A stretch of DNA of 64,000 nucleotides, from the NCBI GenBank assembly GCA_900543885.1, contig UQTA01000005.1:1-64000 (forward strand), written 5' to 3'. Position numbers and translations under genes: made by a program. The stretch's first letter is position 1. Every line of letters begins with the position of its first letter. Below are positions 34,563 through 44,655 of this stretch, one piece after another. Below the pieces are notes generated by a model. The model ran no database searches. It had not been told where the DNA came from and worked only from the letters and a program-made list of their open reading frames with translations. Source of the DNA: an uncultured Clostridium sp. (lineage in GTDB: Bacteria > Bacillota > Clostridia > Lachnospirales > Lachnospiraceae).

Positions 34563-37114
34563 TCTGACGTATCCAGATCATCTGCTTCTGGTTCTTCCTG
34601 AACTAACTTTTCCCGGACTGATCCTTCCTGGATTGTTTCTTCCGGCTCTTCACTGCCATCCTTTAACTTCCAGCGAAGGATCACCCTAAACAGGTCTCCT
34701 TCCACCTCTATCTTCATGGTACCGCCCTGGACTTCGGTAAAACTTCTTGCAATGGCAAGACCAAGACCGGAGCCTTCTGTATTTCTGGACGCATCCCCTC
34801 TTACGAAACGTTCTGTCAGCTCTTCCGGTGAGATCTTCAGTTCTTCTGCGGAGATGTTTCGCAGTGTTACCTGTACATATTCTCCGTCTTTTTCTGCTTT
34901 AATATAGGCCCTGGTGCCTTTCATGCCATACTTGGTGATGTTCACCAGAAGATTTTCAAAGATACGGCAGGTCTTCTGGCCGTCTAAGGACGCCGCCAGG
35001 CGCTCATTTGGCAGGTCAAAATGGAACTGAATGCCGCTGGCTTCTATTTTATCAGAAAGTTCAAAACGGACCTGTTTTAACAGACTGACCACATCTACCT
35101 CTTCTGGATGAAGAACTACGGTACCGTTTGCCGCCTTGCTTACCTCAAACAGGTCTTCGATCAGCTCTTTTAATCGCATGGATTTCTGGTCTAAGATCTG
35201 GATGTAGGAGTTTCGTTCTTCTTCGGTAATATTTTCCTGCTTTAACAGATTTACATAAGTAATAATGGCAGTCAACGGTGTTTTTAAGTCGTGGGAAACA
35301 TTGGTGATCAGCTCTGTTTTGGTGCGCTCGCTTTTTACCTCTTTTTCCACTGCTTTTTTGAAGCCGTCCTGTACCTTAAATAACTGGTTCTTAAATGGCT
35401 CAAAGATTCCCAGATCTTCCTCTTCTTTCACATTCAGGTTTCCCTCTGCCATTTCCTGGATGCAATGAAGGAGCTTATGGTATTTTTCCTGTACTTTTCC
35501 CCAGTATTTCTTTAACAGAAAAAATAATATAATAGAGTAAAGAACCAGTGCGCCAATGCCCCAGAACCACAGCAGGGAAATACATGCCAGGATCACAAAG
35601 TTTGCGATCACTGCCTTTCCTATGATCTTACTTGATCTGCTTTCCCAGTCTGTCTGTGAGAATAGATCCAGGCCTGTGCATACCCAGCGTTTGCAAAAAC
35701 GAAGGAATCTTCCAAGCCAGGTGCGCTCTTTAAAATAGCGCCATGGGCCTAAGCTGAAGAAGGAACGGAAATTGGTGATACCCCAGTAAAACATTCCGTA
35801 AATGACCACCCAGAACAGGAAATTGGCTGCAACAGCCAATGCATTGACCATAAATGGTAAAAAGCCTGCTTTTGCCAGCTCTGCCTGGAGAGTTCCTGCC
35901 ATAAAGCTGCGTACTATATCTAATGGGATCTCCATATTTAAAAGAAGCAGCAGCCAGCCCACTCCGATGACACAAAGAGGCTCAAATGACCAGCTAAATA
36001 CCTTCATTTTGACCACTTCCATTCCCGGAATAAAGGGGATGAGAAGTGCTGCCACCAGGACTGCCAGGCTTACATACATAACAACGGTAATAAATCCGTG
36101 ACCGCTTTGATAGTCATAATTGTCATATGCATATGCATTCTGCGGTTTTTCCTCATTCCAGCTTCCCAGTTTGTTTGGCTGGCAGCGGAACTTGATTGTC
36201 ATATTTTTCGGGCCGTTAAATTCCAGTCCTGCTCTCCGGTAGCTGTTTGTCAGTCTTGAAGCTAAGGGATCATAGAACTCAAAGCGGCCAATGGAACGAA
36301 TCAGGCCGGAGGTATTGCTTTCCAGGCCTTTTACATCGGACACCGTCAGTCTGCCGTTTTCATCAAAATGTACGGTAAACTGAAGTTCATTATCTGCTAC
36401 AGTACGGGAGAATATTTCCTGGGGATCATTTACATTGCTGCGCAGGTATCCGCCCTGAGGATCCATGACTGCATAGGAGATCCGGTCATTATACTGGTTA
36501 TAAAGATTATTCCATGTGGTCCCCAGTTCATCAATCATGTCTTTTATTTCTTCTCTGAGAGCCTGAATATCTTCTGTATCTTCCGTATTCTCTGTATTGT
36601 CTGCATCATGGACTTCTTCACTGGTATCTCCTGTAGCTGCACCGGTCACTGCAGCTGTATTTGCTGCCGCATCTCCATCGGCTGCTGTATTGGAAGCGCC
36701 CAGTATTTCCGGTGCACTCTGCATATTTTCTGCACTTACCCCATACGCAGCCCCGGTCCCATCGCCTGCAAGGAACGTCTGGGAATAAGTAAGTATACCA
36801 CCATTTTCTTCCTGTTTCTGCTGATGCCAGAGAACGTAGCTGAAATTCATCACCTGGGTGGTCAGATTTCCAAATCCCCCTGCTGCTTCTGTTTCCTGAC
36901 GGCGGTTCCTGCTGTTGAACTCTGCAGCCTTCTCTTCCATATAGGGATATAGCCCCACTGTGGTACCCGCAGCAATAAAAACCGTCAGTATCATGGCTAT
37001 AATTCCCAGAATTTTCCAATTGTGGTTCTTTTCCGCCTTGTTTTTTTCTTTTACCACTTCCGTTTTTATGTTTTTTTCTTTCAGATCATCCCTGTTTTTC
37101 AAGTTTGTATCCAA
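34556..37114 (-). CDS. Sensor histidine kinase with large extracytoplasmic domain
   Basis: 852 residues. Basic N-terminus, helix 33-55, an outside domain of about 280 residues with an Ala/Thr/Asp/Glu-rich disordered section (130-185), then helices at about 340-363, 376-394, 418-446 and 500-535. A linker leads to the phospho-acceptor His608 (NVSHDLKTPLTA). N box ENLLVNITKY and G box GSGLGLAIA complete the ATPase. It ends with a Glu-rich tail. Extra membrane segments after the sensor make it unlike simple two-helix kinases. It overlaps the response-regulator gene by 29 bp. The signal is unknown; cell-envelope stress is a guess. Confidence 0.93.
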   Translation of the reverse strand: MDTNLKNRDDLKEKNIKTEVVKEKNKAEKNHNWKILGIIAMILTVFIAAGTTVGLYPYMEEKAAEFNSRNRRQETEAAGGFGNLTTQVMNFSYVLWHQQKQEENGGILTYSQTFLAGDGTGAAYGVSAENMQSAPEILGASNTAADGDAAANTAAVTGAATGDTSEEVHDADNTENTEDTEDIQALREEIKDMIDELGTTWNNLYNQYNDRISYAVMDPQGGYLRSNVNDPQEIFSRTVADNELQFTVHFDENGRLTVSDVKGLESNTSGLIRSIGRFEFYDPLASRLTNSYRRAGLEFNGPKNMTIKFRCQPNKLGSWNEEKPQNAYAYDNYDYQSGHGFITVVMYVSLAVLVAALLIPFIPGMEVVKMKVFSWSFEPLCVIGVGWLLLLLNMEIPLDIVRSFMAGTLQAELAKAGFLPFMVNALAVAANFLFWVVIYGMFYWGITNFRSFFSLGPWRYFKERTWLGRFLRFCKRWVCTGLDLFSQTDWESRSSKIIGKAVIANFVILACISLLWFWGIGALVLYSIILFFLLKKYWGKVQEKYHKLLHCIQEMAEGNLNVKEEEDLGIFEPFKNQLFKVQDGFKKAVEKEVKSERTKTELITNVSHDLKTPLTAIITYVNLLKQENITEEERNSYIQILDQKSMRLKELIEDLFEVSKAANGTVVLHPEEVDVVSLLKQVRFELSDKIEASGIQFHFDLPNERLAASLDGQKTCRIFENLLVNITKYGMKGTRAYIKAEKDGEYVQVTLRNISAEELKISPEELTERFVRGDASRNTEGSGLGLAIARSFTEVQGGTMKIEVEGDLFRVILRWKLKDGSEEPEETIQEGSVREKLVQEEPEADDLDTSDQ

Positions 37115-37796
37115 CGCCCCACACCACCTTTATATATTTTGGATCTTTTGGATCCACTTCGATTTTTTCCCGAAGGTTGCGTATATGGACCATGACAGTA
37201 TCTGTGTTAATGGCACGTTCGTTCCAGACACGTTCGTAGATTTCTTCTGCCGGAAAAACTCTTCCCGGATTGCGGATGAGAAGGAGAAGGATCTTAAATT
37301 CAATGGGAGTCACTTTTACGTTTTTGCCGTCTGCAATGACTTCCACTGTCTCCTCATTTACTTCCAGTCCGCCTACCTGGTGGATCTTTGGATTTTCCTT
37401 CTGTCCGGAATTTAGCCGGTCTAAGAAGCGGTGATATCTGCGCAGCTGGGAATTGACTCTTGCCATTAATTCCATAGGTGTAAATGGCTTTGTTACATAG
37501 TCATCTGCTCCTATGTTCAATCCCAGGATCTTATCCACCTCTTCTGTCTTCGCCGAAAGGAAGATCACCGGAAAGTCGTATTTTTCCCGCAGCTTTGCGG
37601 TCATGGTGATACCGTCCATTACCGGCATCATCACGTCTACGATTGCCAGGTCAATGGGCCTTTCTTCCAGGACCCTTAAGCCTTCAAGGCCGTTTTCTGC
37701 CTGAAATACCTGATACCCCTGGCTGCGCAGGAAAATTTCCACTCCCTGGCGTATTTCTTTGTCATCCTCTACTAAAAGGATACTGTCTCCGTTCAT
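37086..37796 (-). CDS. OmpR/PhoB family response regulator
   Basis: 236 residues. Receiver domain with acidic pair EDD (10-12), phospho-acceptor Asp54 (IVDVMMPVMDG) and Lys in YVTKPF. A winged-helix output domain follows (about 135-232; VTPIEFKILLLLIRNPGRVFPAEEIYERVW). It is the partner of the kinase downstream, translationally coupled through the 29-bp overlap. RBS is moderate (GGAGGAAATG). Targets are unknown. Confidence 0.95.
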   Translation of the reverse strand: MNGDSILLVEDDKEIRQGVEIFLRSQGYQVFQAENGLEGLRVLEERPIDLAIVDVMMPVMDGITMTAKLREKYDFPVIFLSAKTEEVDKILGLNIGADDYVTKPFTPMELMARVNSQLRRYHRFLDRLNSGQKENPKIHQVGGLEVNEETVEVIADGKNVKVTPIEFKILLLLIRNPGRVFPAEEIYERVWNERAINTDTVMVHIRNLREKIEVDPKDPKYIKVVWGVGYKLEKQG

Positions 37797-37935
37797 ATAC
37801 TCATTTCCTCCTTACGGTTTATATAGTAGCAATGAAATTGGAAGAGGCGCTTCATAAAAAATGAAAGTTTTTCTAAAGAATTATAACATAGGAAGGCTTC
37901 TCCCACCAGAGATAGAAAAAATACCAGTAAGAAAA

Positions 37936-38029
37936 CCGGGTGGAGAAGTTCCCGCCGGCAGGCGGGAATGCCGTGCTGGAAAACCAGACGCAAAAAATCG
38001 GCAGATCTGCACAAAAAAGGACCACCCGG
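37936..38029. repeat. Inverted repeat in the gap between regulator and M42 peptidase
   Basis: CCGGGTGG (37936-37943) and CCACCCGG (38022-38029) enclose a perfect inner hairpin TTCCCGCC GGCA GGCGGGAA (37949-37968). The region 37797-38108 has no gene. It lies upstream of the response regulator, so it could be part of its leader control, but no T run follows the stems. Confidence 0.6.
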
Positions 38030-38108
38030 TGCAGCCACACAGGCCACACCAGAGCAGTCCTATTTTCATGTTTTCCAGATTTTTCCAAAATCCTGTTTTT
38101 AGAAACTC

Positions 38109-39200
38109 TTACAGGATATCCTGATGCATCAGATGCCTGATCCGCTCATCATTCAGGCCCTTAATAACCTCAACTGCCATGCGGACAGTGTTTTCCACAT
38201 CTTCAATGGCACAGAAATTATAATGGCTGTGTACATAACGGCTTGGAATGCCAAGTACCAGGGTTGGTACGGCTTTTCCTGCAAGGCTTATCTTGCCTGC
38301 GTTAGTGCTGCCGCCTCTTCTTACTGTATCCTGGTAGGTAATGCCCATGGTATCGCCCAGTTCATGTGCGTACTCTAAAAATGCAGGATTGGTAATATAG
38401 CTCTTATCCATGCAGCGGATCTGTACGCCTTTATGCATGCCGCCCTGGGATTTTTCAGCGCTGAAATAAAAATCATCTGCCGGAGACCCTTCAAATACAA
38501 TGGCCAGATCCGGCTGTACCTGTGCAGAGGTAACCGTTGCACCTCTCATTCCAACCTCTTCCTGAGAAGCAAAAGCACCTACTACTTCCACTGCCAGATC
38601 ATCCTTTACTGCCTGCAGTGCCTTTAACGTGTGAATGATGCAGGCACAGCCCATACGGTTGTCAAAAGCTTTGCCAAAGCATAATCCATGCTCTGCGTCA
38701 TACTCAAAATCCACTTCCGGAGCAGCCGGATCACCGATATGGATGCCGAAGCTTTCCATTGCCTCTTTTTTGCTGCATGCACCTACATCCAAGAACATTT
38801 CACGGATGTCTAATGGCGCACTCTTTTCTTTATCTGTCATAAAATGCACCGGACGGGAAGTAGTAATACCCTTTACCAGTTTGCCTTCTCTAGTGCGTAC
38901 TAGCAGCGTATGGGCCGGAATACTTGGCAGATCCATTCCCCCTAACATGATCAGGCTTAACAGACCATTTTCCATAATTCCCTGTACCATAAAACCGCAC
39001 TCATCCGTGTGAGCATCCAGCATCAGCACCGGCTTCTTTCCATCTGTATTTCCGCCGATCCTTGCATATACATTATTCATGGCATCGTTGGTCAGATTCA
39101 TGCCTGTGCAGTGTTTTCTTACCGCTCTTACCACATCTTCTTCAAATCCGCTTGGGCCAAAAGCATTAGTCAGGTCTCTTAATACATTCATATCAATCAT
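38109..39200 (-). CDS. M42 family metallopeptidase (glutamyl aminopeptidase type)
   Basis: 363 residues. Metal ligands in the M42 pattern: MLDAHTDECGFMV (His/Asp), GKAFDNRMGCACI (Asp), ASQEEVGMRGATV (Glu-Glu) and a late His (YVHSHYNF). These cytoplasmic, tetrahedral aminopeptidases trim short peptides. It overlaps iadA by 8 bp and is the last gene of the peptide operon. RBS AAGAGGAA. Confidence 0.93.
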   Translation of the reverse strand: MIDMNVLRDLTNAFGPSGFEEDVVRAVRKHCTGMNLTNDAMNNVYARIGGNTDGKKPVLMLDAHTDECGFMVQGIMENGLLSLIMLGGMDLPSIPAHTLLVRTREGKLVKGITTSRPVHFMTDKEKSAPLDIREMFLDVGACSKKEAMESFGIHIGDPAAPEVDFEYDAEHGLCFGKAFDNRMGCACIIHTLKALQAVKDDLAVEVVGAFASQEEVGMRGATVTSAQVQPDLAIVFEGSPADDFYFSAEKSQGGMHKGVQIRCMDKSYITNPAFLEYAHELGDTMGITYQDTVRRGGSTNAGKISLAGKAVPTLVLGIPSRYVHSHYNFCAIEDVENTVRMAVEVIKGLNDERIRHLMHQDIL

Positions 39201-40359
39201 GCTCGTATGTTCCTCTTACTAAAAGAGTTCCTCCTTCCATCATCTTACGGCCGCCTGCAATGACGGTATCCAATGTTAAGTCATCTTTGATCAGCAGGAT
39301 ATCTGCATCAGCGCCTGCAATGATATGGCCTTTTTTCTTCTCGATCTCCAGTGCTTTTGCAACATTGGAAGTAAAATAGGTCAATGCCTCAGCAAAGTCA
39401 AAGCCGCCTCTGGTGACTAAAGAACACATCTGTGCATACATATTTCCCACATCGGTAACACCGATTTCTTTTAGCATGCCTGCTTCATCATAGCTGGACC
39501 AGCTTCCCTGACCGTCAGAGCTGAAGGTAATGTGGTCCATAGGAACATCTGCTGCCTTTGCCTCTTCAAGAAGTGCAGGCATTGGATCATGTCCGATGAC
39601 TGGCTCGCCATTTACAAAATCTTCACAGGTAATATCAATATAACCGCCCATTTTTGCCAGTTTCAGTCCATCCAGATACAGCTCATGGTTGCGGCTCATA
39701 TGAGTAGGCTGGAAGGTCTTTACCGGGATATCAGTCTCAGCCAGTGCCTCAAATACAGGCCCTAATTTCTTCTTTCCGCTTCCCATATGTAAAACGATAA
39801 ATCCAGGCTTTCCGCCGATCATGCCTGCAGTACGTACATCACTTCCCAAACGGATCAGCTCATCTACAGAGATATTTGGTGCCCTGTGGTCAGAAAGAGC
39901 CAGTTTCAAGCCCATGATCTCGTCTACAAAGGCAATATCTTTCTTTACGCTTCCTGTTAAGGTCACCGGCGGATAGCCGTAAGCACCGCAGAGAGCATAA
40001 GCAGTAATACCTTCTTCCTTTAATGCCTTTACCTTCGCTAACAGGTTTTCCACACTGCGGGACATATCATCTGTTCCAAGAAGTCCTAAAACAGTAGTGA
40101 TACCAGCCTTTAAAATAGAAGAAAGCTCAACTTGAGGAGTTCTTGTATGGAAGCTTCCTTCTCCGCCGCCGCCTGTTACATGAACATGACGGTCGATCAG
40201 ACCTGGTGTTAAGCGCATTCCTTTTGCATCGATGACTTCACAGCCAGTACCTCCTTCCAGGTTATCTCCTACTGCCTCGATCTTTCCTCCGCACACTAAA
40301 ACATCTTTGATCCCAAGATGTTCCGGTGCGTATACATCAGCCTGTTTCAATAATATCAT
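39193..40359 (-). CDS. iadA: Beta-aspartyl (isoaspartyl) dipeptidase
   Basis: 388 residues, amidohydrolase fold. Binuclear metal motif LIDRHVHVTGGGGEG (HxH), and the sequence TFSSDGQGSW bearing the late catalytic Asp, match IadA of E. coli. The enzyme cleaves beta-linked Asp-X dipeptides that come from damaged proteins or from food protein. RBS TTTAGGAGAA. The neighbours (peptide importer, M20 and M42 hydrolases) support a catabolic role for imported isopeptides. Confidence 0.93.
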   Translation of the reverse strand: MILLKQADVYAPEHLGIKDVLVCGGKIEAVGDNLEGGTGCEVIDAKGMRLTPGLIDRHVHVTGGGGEGSFHTRTPQVELSSILKAGITTVLGLLGTDDMSRSVENLLAKVKALKEEGITAYALCGAYGYPPVTLTGSVKKDIAFVDEIMGLKLALSDHRAPNISVDELIRLGSDVRTAGMIGGKPGFIVLHMGSGKKKLGPVFEALAETDIPVKTFQPTHMSRNHELYLDGLKLAKMGGYIDITCEDFVNGEPVIGHDPMPALLEEAKAADVPMDHITFSSDGQGSWSSYDEAGMLKEIGVTDVGNMYAQMCSLVTRGGFDFAEALTYFTSNVAKALEIEKKKGHIIAGADADILLIKDDLTLDTVIAGGRKMMEGGTLLVRGTYEHD

Positions 40360-40396
40360 GGTCCTATTCTCCTAAATATCTGATAAATTTGTTGCT

Positions 40397-41623
40397 TTAT
40401 TTCTTATAGAAATCCGGTACCGCTTTTTCGTGGTACTCCGCTGCCGCCTGACGAAGTTTTTCATCTAACAGCAGATCCAGTCCGGTCATTGCCAGCCCTT
40501 TTGCCCCTTTAATGCAGATCTCATCTGCCCCCGGTTCTGCAGCAGCCTTAGCATATTGACTGGAATGGGCCGGGATCTCTTCATCTGTAATAGACAGATA
40601 ATCATGGATCGCCGGGATCTTAATGGACACATTTCCAATGTCAGAAGAACCAAAGAGCAGTTTCGGATCAGGCAGACACATGCTGACGCCTACACGGGCC
40701 ATATTTTCCTTAAAATCTTCACAGATCGGCAGACATGGATAACGCTCTGCATAGATCGGTTCTGACTGGATCTGTACCTTTGCACCTGTAAGGCTTTCCG
40801 CCCGCTTTGCACAGCTGATGATCATATTCTGAAGCTCATCAACTCGCTTCATCGTTGCTGCACGGATACAGAACTCAGATTTTGAAAATCCCGGTATTAT
40901 ATTGGAGGCAGTTCCGCCCTCTAAAATAACCCCGTTTACATTGTCCTCTGTTTCAAATAACGGGCGCAGCATATCGATCTGGTTAAACACGCTGATAGCT
41001 GCCGTCAGGGCATTGATGCCAGTTGCCGGTGCAGAGGAATGGGCAGACTGTCCTGTAAAGGAAATGGTAAGACTTCCGGAAGCTCTTCCGTTCCGGTTAA
41101 TATAGTTCCTGCTTTCACCGCCACAGGTGGGATGGATCATCAGTGCAAAATCCACTCCATCAAAGCCGCCCCGTTCCAGCATAATAGCCTTTCCGGCACC
41201 GCCTTCTTCTGCAGGAGTTCCAATGATCCAAACTTCTCCTGCAATTCCCATTTCCACAAATATTTTCGCTAAAGAAGCAAATGCACCGGAAGCACAGGTG
41301 GCGATCACATTATGGCCGCAGCCATGTCCTACGCCTCTTAAAGCATCATATTCTGCTAAAAAAGCCACTACCGGGCCTTTTCCTGTTCCTTTTTTCACTG
41401 CCTTAAAGGATGTTGGAAGGTCACAGCAGCCTCTTTCTGTTTCAAATCCCTGTTTTTCCAGGAAATCACATATCTTGGCAGATGATTTAAACTCCTGAAA
41501 ACCGATCTCCGGCTCATCATGGATGCTATGGGAAAGCTGGATCAGCTGCGGTCTTAACCGCTCTGTCTCCTCACATATCTTTTTCTTCCATTCATCCACA
41601 GAAATCCCTTTTATTTCTGTCAT
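40397..41623 (-). CDS. M20 family amidohydrolase (AbgB / aminoacylase type)
   Basis: 408 residues. Motifs: EYDALRGVGHGCGHNVIATCA (metal His), GTPAEEGGAGKA (catalytic Glu), and the dimerisation domain SFTGQSAHSSAPATGINALTAA. This is the peptidase M20D branch, which hydrolyses N-acyl or p-aminobenzoyl amino acids and related amides. Start at 41623 because GGAGG is eight bases upstream; a GTG nine bases earlier is also possible. It lies between the importer genes and iadA on one strand. Confidence 0.92.
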   Translation of the reverse strand: MTEIKGISVDEWKKKICEETERLRPQLIQLSHSIHDEPEIGFQEFKSSAKICDFLEKQGFETERGCCDLPTSFKAVKKGTGKGPVVAFLAEYDALRGVGHGCGHNVIATCASGAFASLAKIFVEMGIAGEVWIIGTPAEEGGAGKAIMLERGGFDGVDFALMIHPTCGGESRNYINRNGRASGSLTISFTGQSAHSSAPATGINALTAAISVFNQIDMLRPLFETEDNVNGVILEGGTASNIIPGFSKSEFCIRAATMKRVDELQNMIISCAKRAESLTGAKVQIQSEPIYAERYPCLPICEDFKENMARVGVSMCLPDPKLLFGSSDIGNVSIKIPAIHDYLSITDEEIPAHSSQYAKAAAEPGADEICIKGAKGLAMTGLDLLLDEKLRQAAAEYHEKAVPDFYKK

Positions 41624-41682
41624 AATCCACACCTCCGTTAAAGGATATTCACAAGCTGCTTCCTATACAAACGATACAAAAC

Positions 41683-41714
41683 AAGGCCGCAAACGTTCTG
41701 GCGCCTGCAGCCTT
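41683..41714 (-). terminator. Weak hairpin terminator between dppF and the M20 gene
   Basis: Minus strand AAGGCTGC pairs with GCGGCCTT, loop about 16 nt, followed by GTTTTG. Probably partial, lowering expression of the three hydrolase genes relative to the importer. Confidence 0.5.
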
Positions 41715-41727
41715 ACTTAATTACAGC

Positions 41728-42732
41728 TTAAAGCAGATGACAAGCAGCCATATGTCCTGGTTCTACTTCACGCAGCACCGGCTTTTCCTGACGGCAGCGG
41801 TCGGTAGCATATGGGCATCGGTCGCTGAAATAACAGCCCTTTGGAAGGTTTACAGGGCTTGGAATCTCTCCCTTTGCATCAATTCCCTGAACCAGCGGCT
41901 TTTCGCCTACAGTAGGAACTGCTGCAAACAGCACCTTGGTATACGGATGTACCGGATTGGTGAAAAGGGTGTGTTTATCTCCCATTTCCACAATACTTCC
42001 CAGATACATAACGCCCAGTCTGTCACTGATGTGACGTACAACTGATAAGTCATGTGCAATAAACAGATAAGAGAAATTAAATTCATCTTTCAGATCCATT
42101 AACAGGTTTAAGATCTGGGCCTGAATGGATACGTCCAGAGCGGATACCGGCTCATCGGCAATGATGAACTCCGGATTTACAGCTAAGGCTCTTGCAATAC
42201 CAATACGCTGTCTCTGTCCGCCGGAGAACTGATGAGGGTATCTTCCAGCCTGCTCCGGTCTTAAACCAACACGGGCTAAAATACTCATGCAGCGTTCTCT
42301 TGCTTCTTCTTTGGTCTTTGCAATGCCATGGAACAGAAGGGGTTCCATAATGATGTCAGCAACTCTCTGTCTCGGATTTAAGGATGCATAAGGATCCTGG
42401 AAGATCATCTGCATGCTCTTGCGGTAAGGAAGAAGCTCATTTGGTCCTAAGTGGCTGATATCTTTTCCTTTATAGAGTACCTGTCCGGAGGTTGGCTCCA
42501 GGAGGCGGATAACGGTTCTTGCTGTAGTAGATTTACCGCAGCCGCTTTCTCCTACCAGACTGAAAACTTCCCCTTTTTTAATCTCAAAGCTTACATCATT
42601 TACAGCGTGAACTACTTTATCTTCTTTTACAAGCTTTCCCTTTTCAAAACGAAGGGACTGCAGGAGGCCTTTTGTAAGGTGGAACTCCTGACATACATTT
42701 TTTACTTCAATGAGAGTCTTGGATGTTTCCAT
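41728..42732 (-). CDS. Oligopeptide/dipeptide ABC transporter ATPase (DppF/OppF type)
   Basis: 334 residues. Walker A GESGCGKST, signature FSGGQRQRIGIARAL, Walker B FIIADEPVSALD, switch FIAHDLSVV. The C-terminal Cys-containing tail (GCYFSDRCPYATDRCRQEKP) is the mark of peptide-importer ATPases, where Cys residues can hold an iron-sulfur cluster. Forms the heterodimeric motor with the DppD-type subunit whose gene ends at the base before this one begins. Confidence 0.95.
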   Translation of the reverse strand: METSKTLIEVKNVCQEFHLTKGLLQSLRFEKGKLVKEDKVVHAVNDVSFEIKKGEVFSLVGESGCGKSTTARTVIRLLEPTSGQVLYKGKDISHLGPNELLPYRKSMQMIFQDPYASLNPRQRVADIIMEPLLFHGIAKTKEEARERCMSILARVGLRPEQAGRYPHQFSGGQRQRIGIARALAVNPEFIIADEPVSALDVSIQAQILNLLMDLKDEFNFSYLFIAHDLSVVRHISDRLGVMYLGSIVEMGDKHTLFTNPVHPYTKVLFAAVPTVGEKPLVQGIDAKGEIPSPVNLPKGCYFSDRCPYATDRCRQEKPVLREVEPGHMAACHLL

Positions 42733-43731
42733 TTATGCTTCCTCCTGTTCTTTTTTCTTTAACAGTGGGAAGTGACATGCAGCCATATGGCCCGGTCCCA
42801 CTTCCTGCATCTGCGGCTTTTCATGGCGGCATATCTCCTGGCAGTATTTACATCTTGGTGCAAAATAACAGCCTTCCGGCAGCTCAAACATATTTGGAAC
42901 CATACCGGGAATATAGTCCAGACGGTCTCTGTCCTCATACAGCTTTGGAATGGAATTTAAAAGTCCCTCAGTGTATGGATGTGCATTATGATAAATAATA
43001 TCCTCTGTCTTTCCGGTCTCTACCAGTTTTCCACAGTACATAACATTGATCTTGTCAACCATCTGGGATACAACTGCCAGGTCATGAGTGATCAGCATCA
43101 GAGAGGTATTATGCTCCTTCACCAGCTTTTTCATAAGCTTTAATATCTGTTCCTGAATGGTAACATCCAGGGCAGTAGTAGGCTCATCTGCGATCAGCAG
43201 CTTCGGATTAGTAGCCAGTGCAATGGCAATGATAACACGCTGGCGCATACCACCGGAAAACTGGTTTGGATATTCTTTTAAGCGTTCTTCCGGATTTGGG
43301 ATGCCTACTGCATGGAGCAGCTCAATACATCGCTCTCTTCTCTGTGCCTTGTTCATCTGTGGCTCATGAAGGATCAGCACTTCTTCCATCTGTCTCTGGA
43401 TGGTATAAAGAGGATTTAAAGATGTCATAGGATCCTGGAATACCATGGAAATGTCTTTTCCACGGATCTTTGACATATCTCTTTCACTGATCTTTGCCAG
43501 GTCTTTTCCATCAAACATGATATGGTCTGCATCTACCACACCCGGATCTTCTACCAGCTTTAAAATAGAGAAACTGGTAACAGACTTTCCACTTCCGGAC
43601 TCACCTACGATACCTAAGATCTCACCTTCTTTTAAGCTGAAGCTTACATTATCTACTGCTTTTACCACGCCCTTGAAGGTGTGGAAATATGTTTTTAATC
43701 CCTGTACGTCTAATAATACTTTATCTTCCAT
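42733..43731 (-). CDS. Oligopeptide/dipeptide ABC transporter ATPase (DppD/OppD type)
   Basis: 332 residues. Walker [10 protein letters not shown], signature [15 protein letters not shown], Walker [13 protein letters not shown], switch [10 protein letters not shown]-terminal Cys motif [15 protein letters not shown] as in its partner. Follows the permease genes by 10 bp. No oddities. Confidence 0.95.
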   Translation of the reverse strand: MEDKVLLDVQGLKTYFHTFKGVVKAVDNVSFSLKEGEILGIVGESGSGKSVTSFSILKLVEDPGVVDADHIMFDGKDLAKISERDMSKIRGKDISMVFQDPMTSLNPLYTIQRQMEEVLILHEPQMNKAQRRERCIELLHAVGIPNPEERLKEYPNQFSGGMRQRVIIAIALATNPKLLIADEPTTALDVTIQEQILKLMKKLVKEHNTSLMLITHDLAVVSQMVDKINVMYCGKLVETGKTEDIIYHNAHPYTEGLLNSIPKLYEDRDRLDYIPGMVPNMFELPEGCYFAPRCKYCQEICRHEKPQMQEVGPGHMAACHFPLLKKKEQEEA

Positions 43732-43741
43732 ACCGCACCTC

Positions 43742-44650
43742 CTATTTCAGATTCGGGTTCAGCTCATCTCTTAAGAAGTCACCTAAAAGATTAATACCGA
43801 ATACGATCAGCATGATATACAGACCTGGGAACACAGATGCCCACCACAGACCTGAGAACAATACATCAAAACCAGTTTTTACAAGCAGTCCCAAAGAAGG
43901 CTGTGTGATCGGCACACCAACACCTAAAAAGCTTAAGGTTGCCTCTGTCAGGATAAAGCTTCCGATCTGGATGGTTGCCAGAACGATAATGGAATTGATC
44001 ACGTTTGGAAGTACATGTTTTATAATGATAATGCGGTTTGGAAGGCCGATGGTACGTGCTGCTTCCACATATTCCATTTTTTTAACGGAAAGTGTTTCAC
44101 CGCGGACGGTTCTTGCATAAGTTACCCAACCTACCATAGTCAGGGCGATCAGCAGTTTTCCCACGCCGCGTCCAAATACGGACATGATGAATAATGCGAT
44201 CAGCATGGATGGGAAAGACAGCTGTACATCTGCAATACGCATGATAACAGCATCTACTTTGCCGCCAAAATATCCTGCTAACAGTCCCAGTGTGGTACCA
44301 ATGGCACAGGAACAGATCATACCTACCAGACCGATCATAATGGAACTTGCGCTACCATAGATAATGGCACTTAAAATATCACGGCCCTGTTCATCACTTC
44401 CCAGCAAAAATCCGGCTTTTCCGCCGTCTAACCATACAGGTGGAAGATAAGAATCTGCCAGACTGATGGCAGTCAGGTCATATGGGTTCTGCGGAGCCAG
44501 GAAACGTCCAAATACTGCAACCAGGATTGCAACTACCACCAGGATACTTCCGATGATGGCTGGAATATTGTGTTTATAGTGATAGAAAAACTCAGACTTT
44601 AAAAAGTTTTTCCACCATCCTGTTTTTTCAATGGTTACTTTCTCTTCCAT
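43742..44650 (-). CDS. Peptide ABC transporter permease (DppC/OppC type)
   Basis: 302 residues with an N-terminal cytoplasmic segment, one helix, then the BPD transporter domain with about five helices. The EAA loop reads YVEAARTIGLPNRIIIIKHVLPN. The start at 44650 puts GAGG at normal distance; a nearer ATG overlapping the dppB stop is possible. Pairs with the DppB-type subunit to form the pore. Confidence 0.94.
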   Translation of the reverse strand: MEEKVTIEKTGWWKNFLKSEFFYHYKHNIPAIIGSILVVVAILVAVFGRFLAPQNPYDLTAISLADSYLPPVWLDGGKAGFLLGSDEQGRDILSAIIYGSASSIMIGLVGMICSCAIGTTLGLLAGYFGGKVDAVIMRIADVQLSFPSMLIALFIMSVFGRGVGKLLIALTMVGWVTYARTVRGETLSVKKMEYVEAARTIGLPNRIIIIKHVLPNVINSIIVLATIQIGSFILTEATLSFLGVGVPITQPSLGLLVKTGFDVLFSGLWWASVFPGLYIMLIVFGINLLGDFLRDELNPNLK

Positions 44651-44655
44651 GTTCA

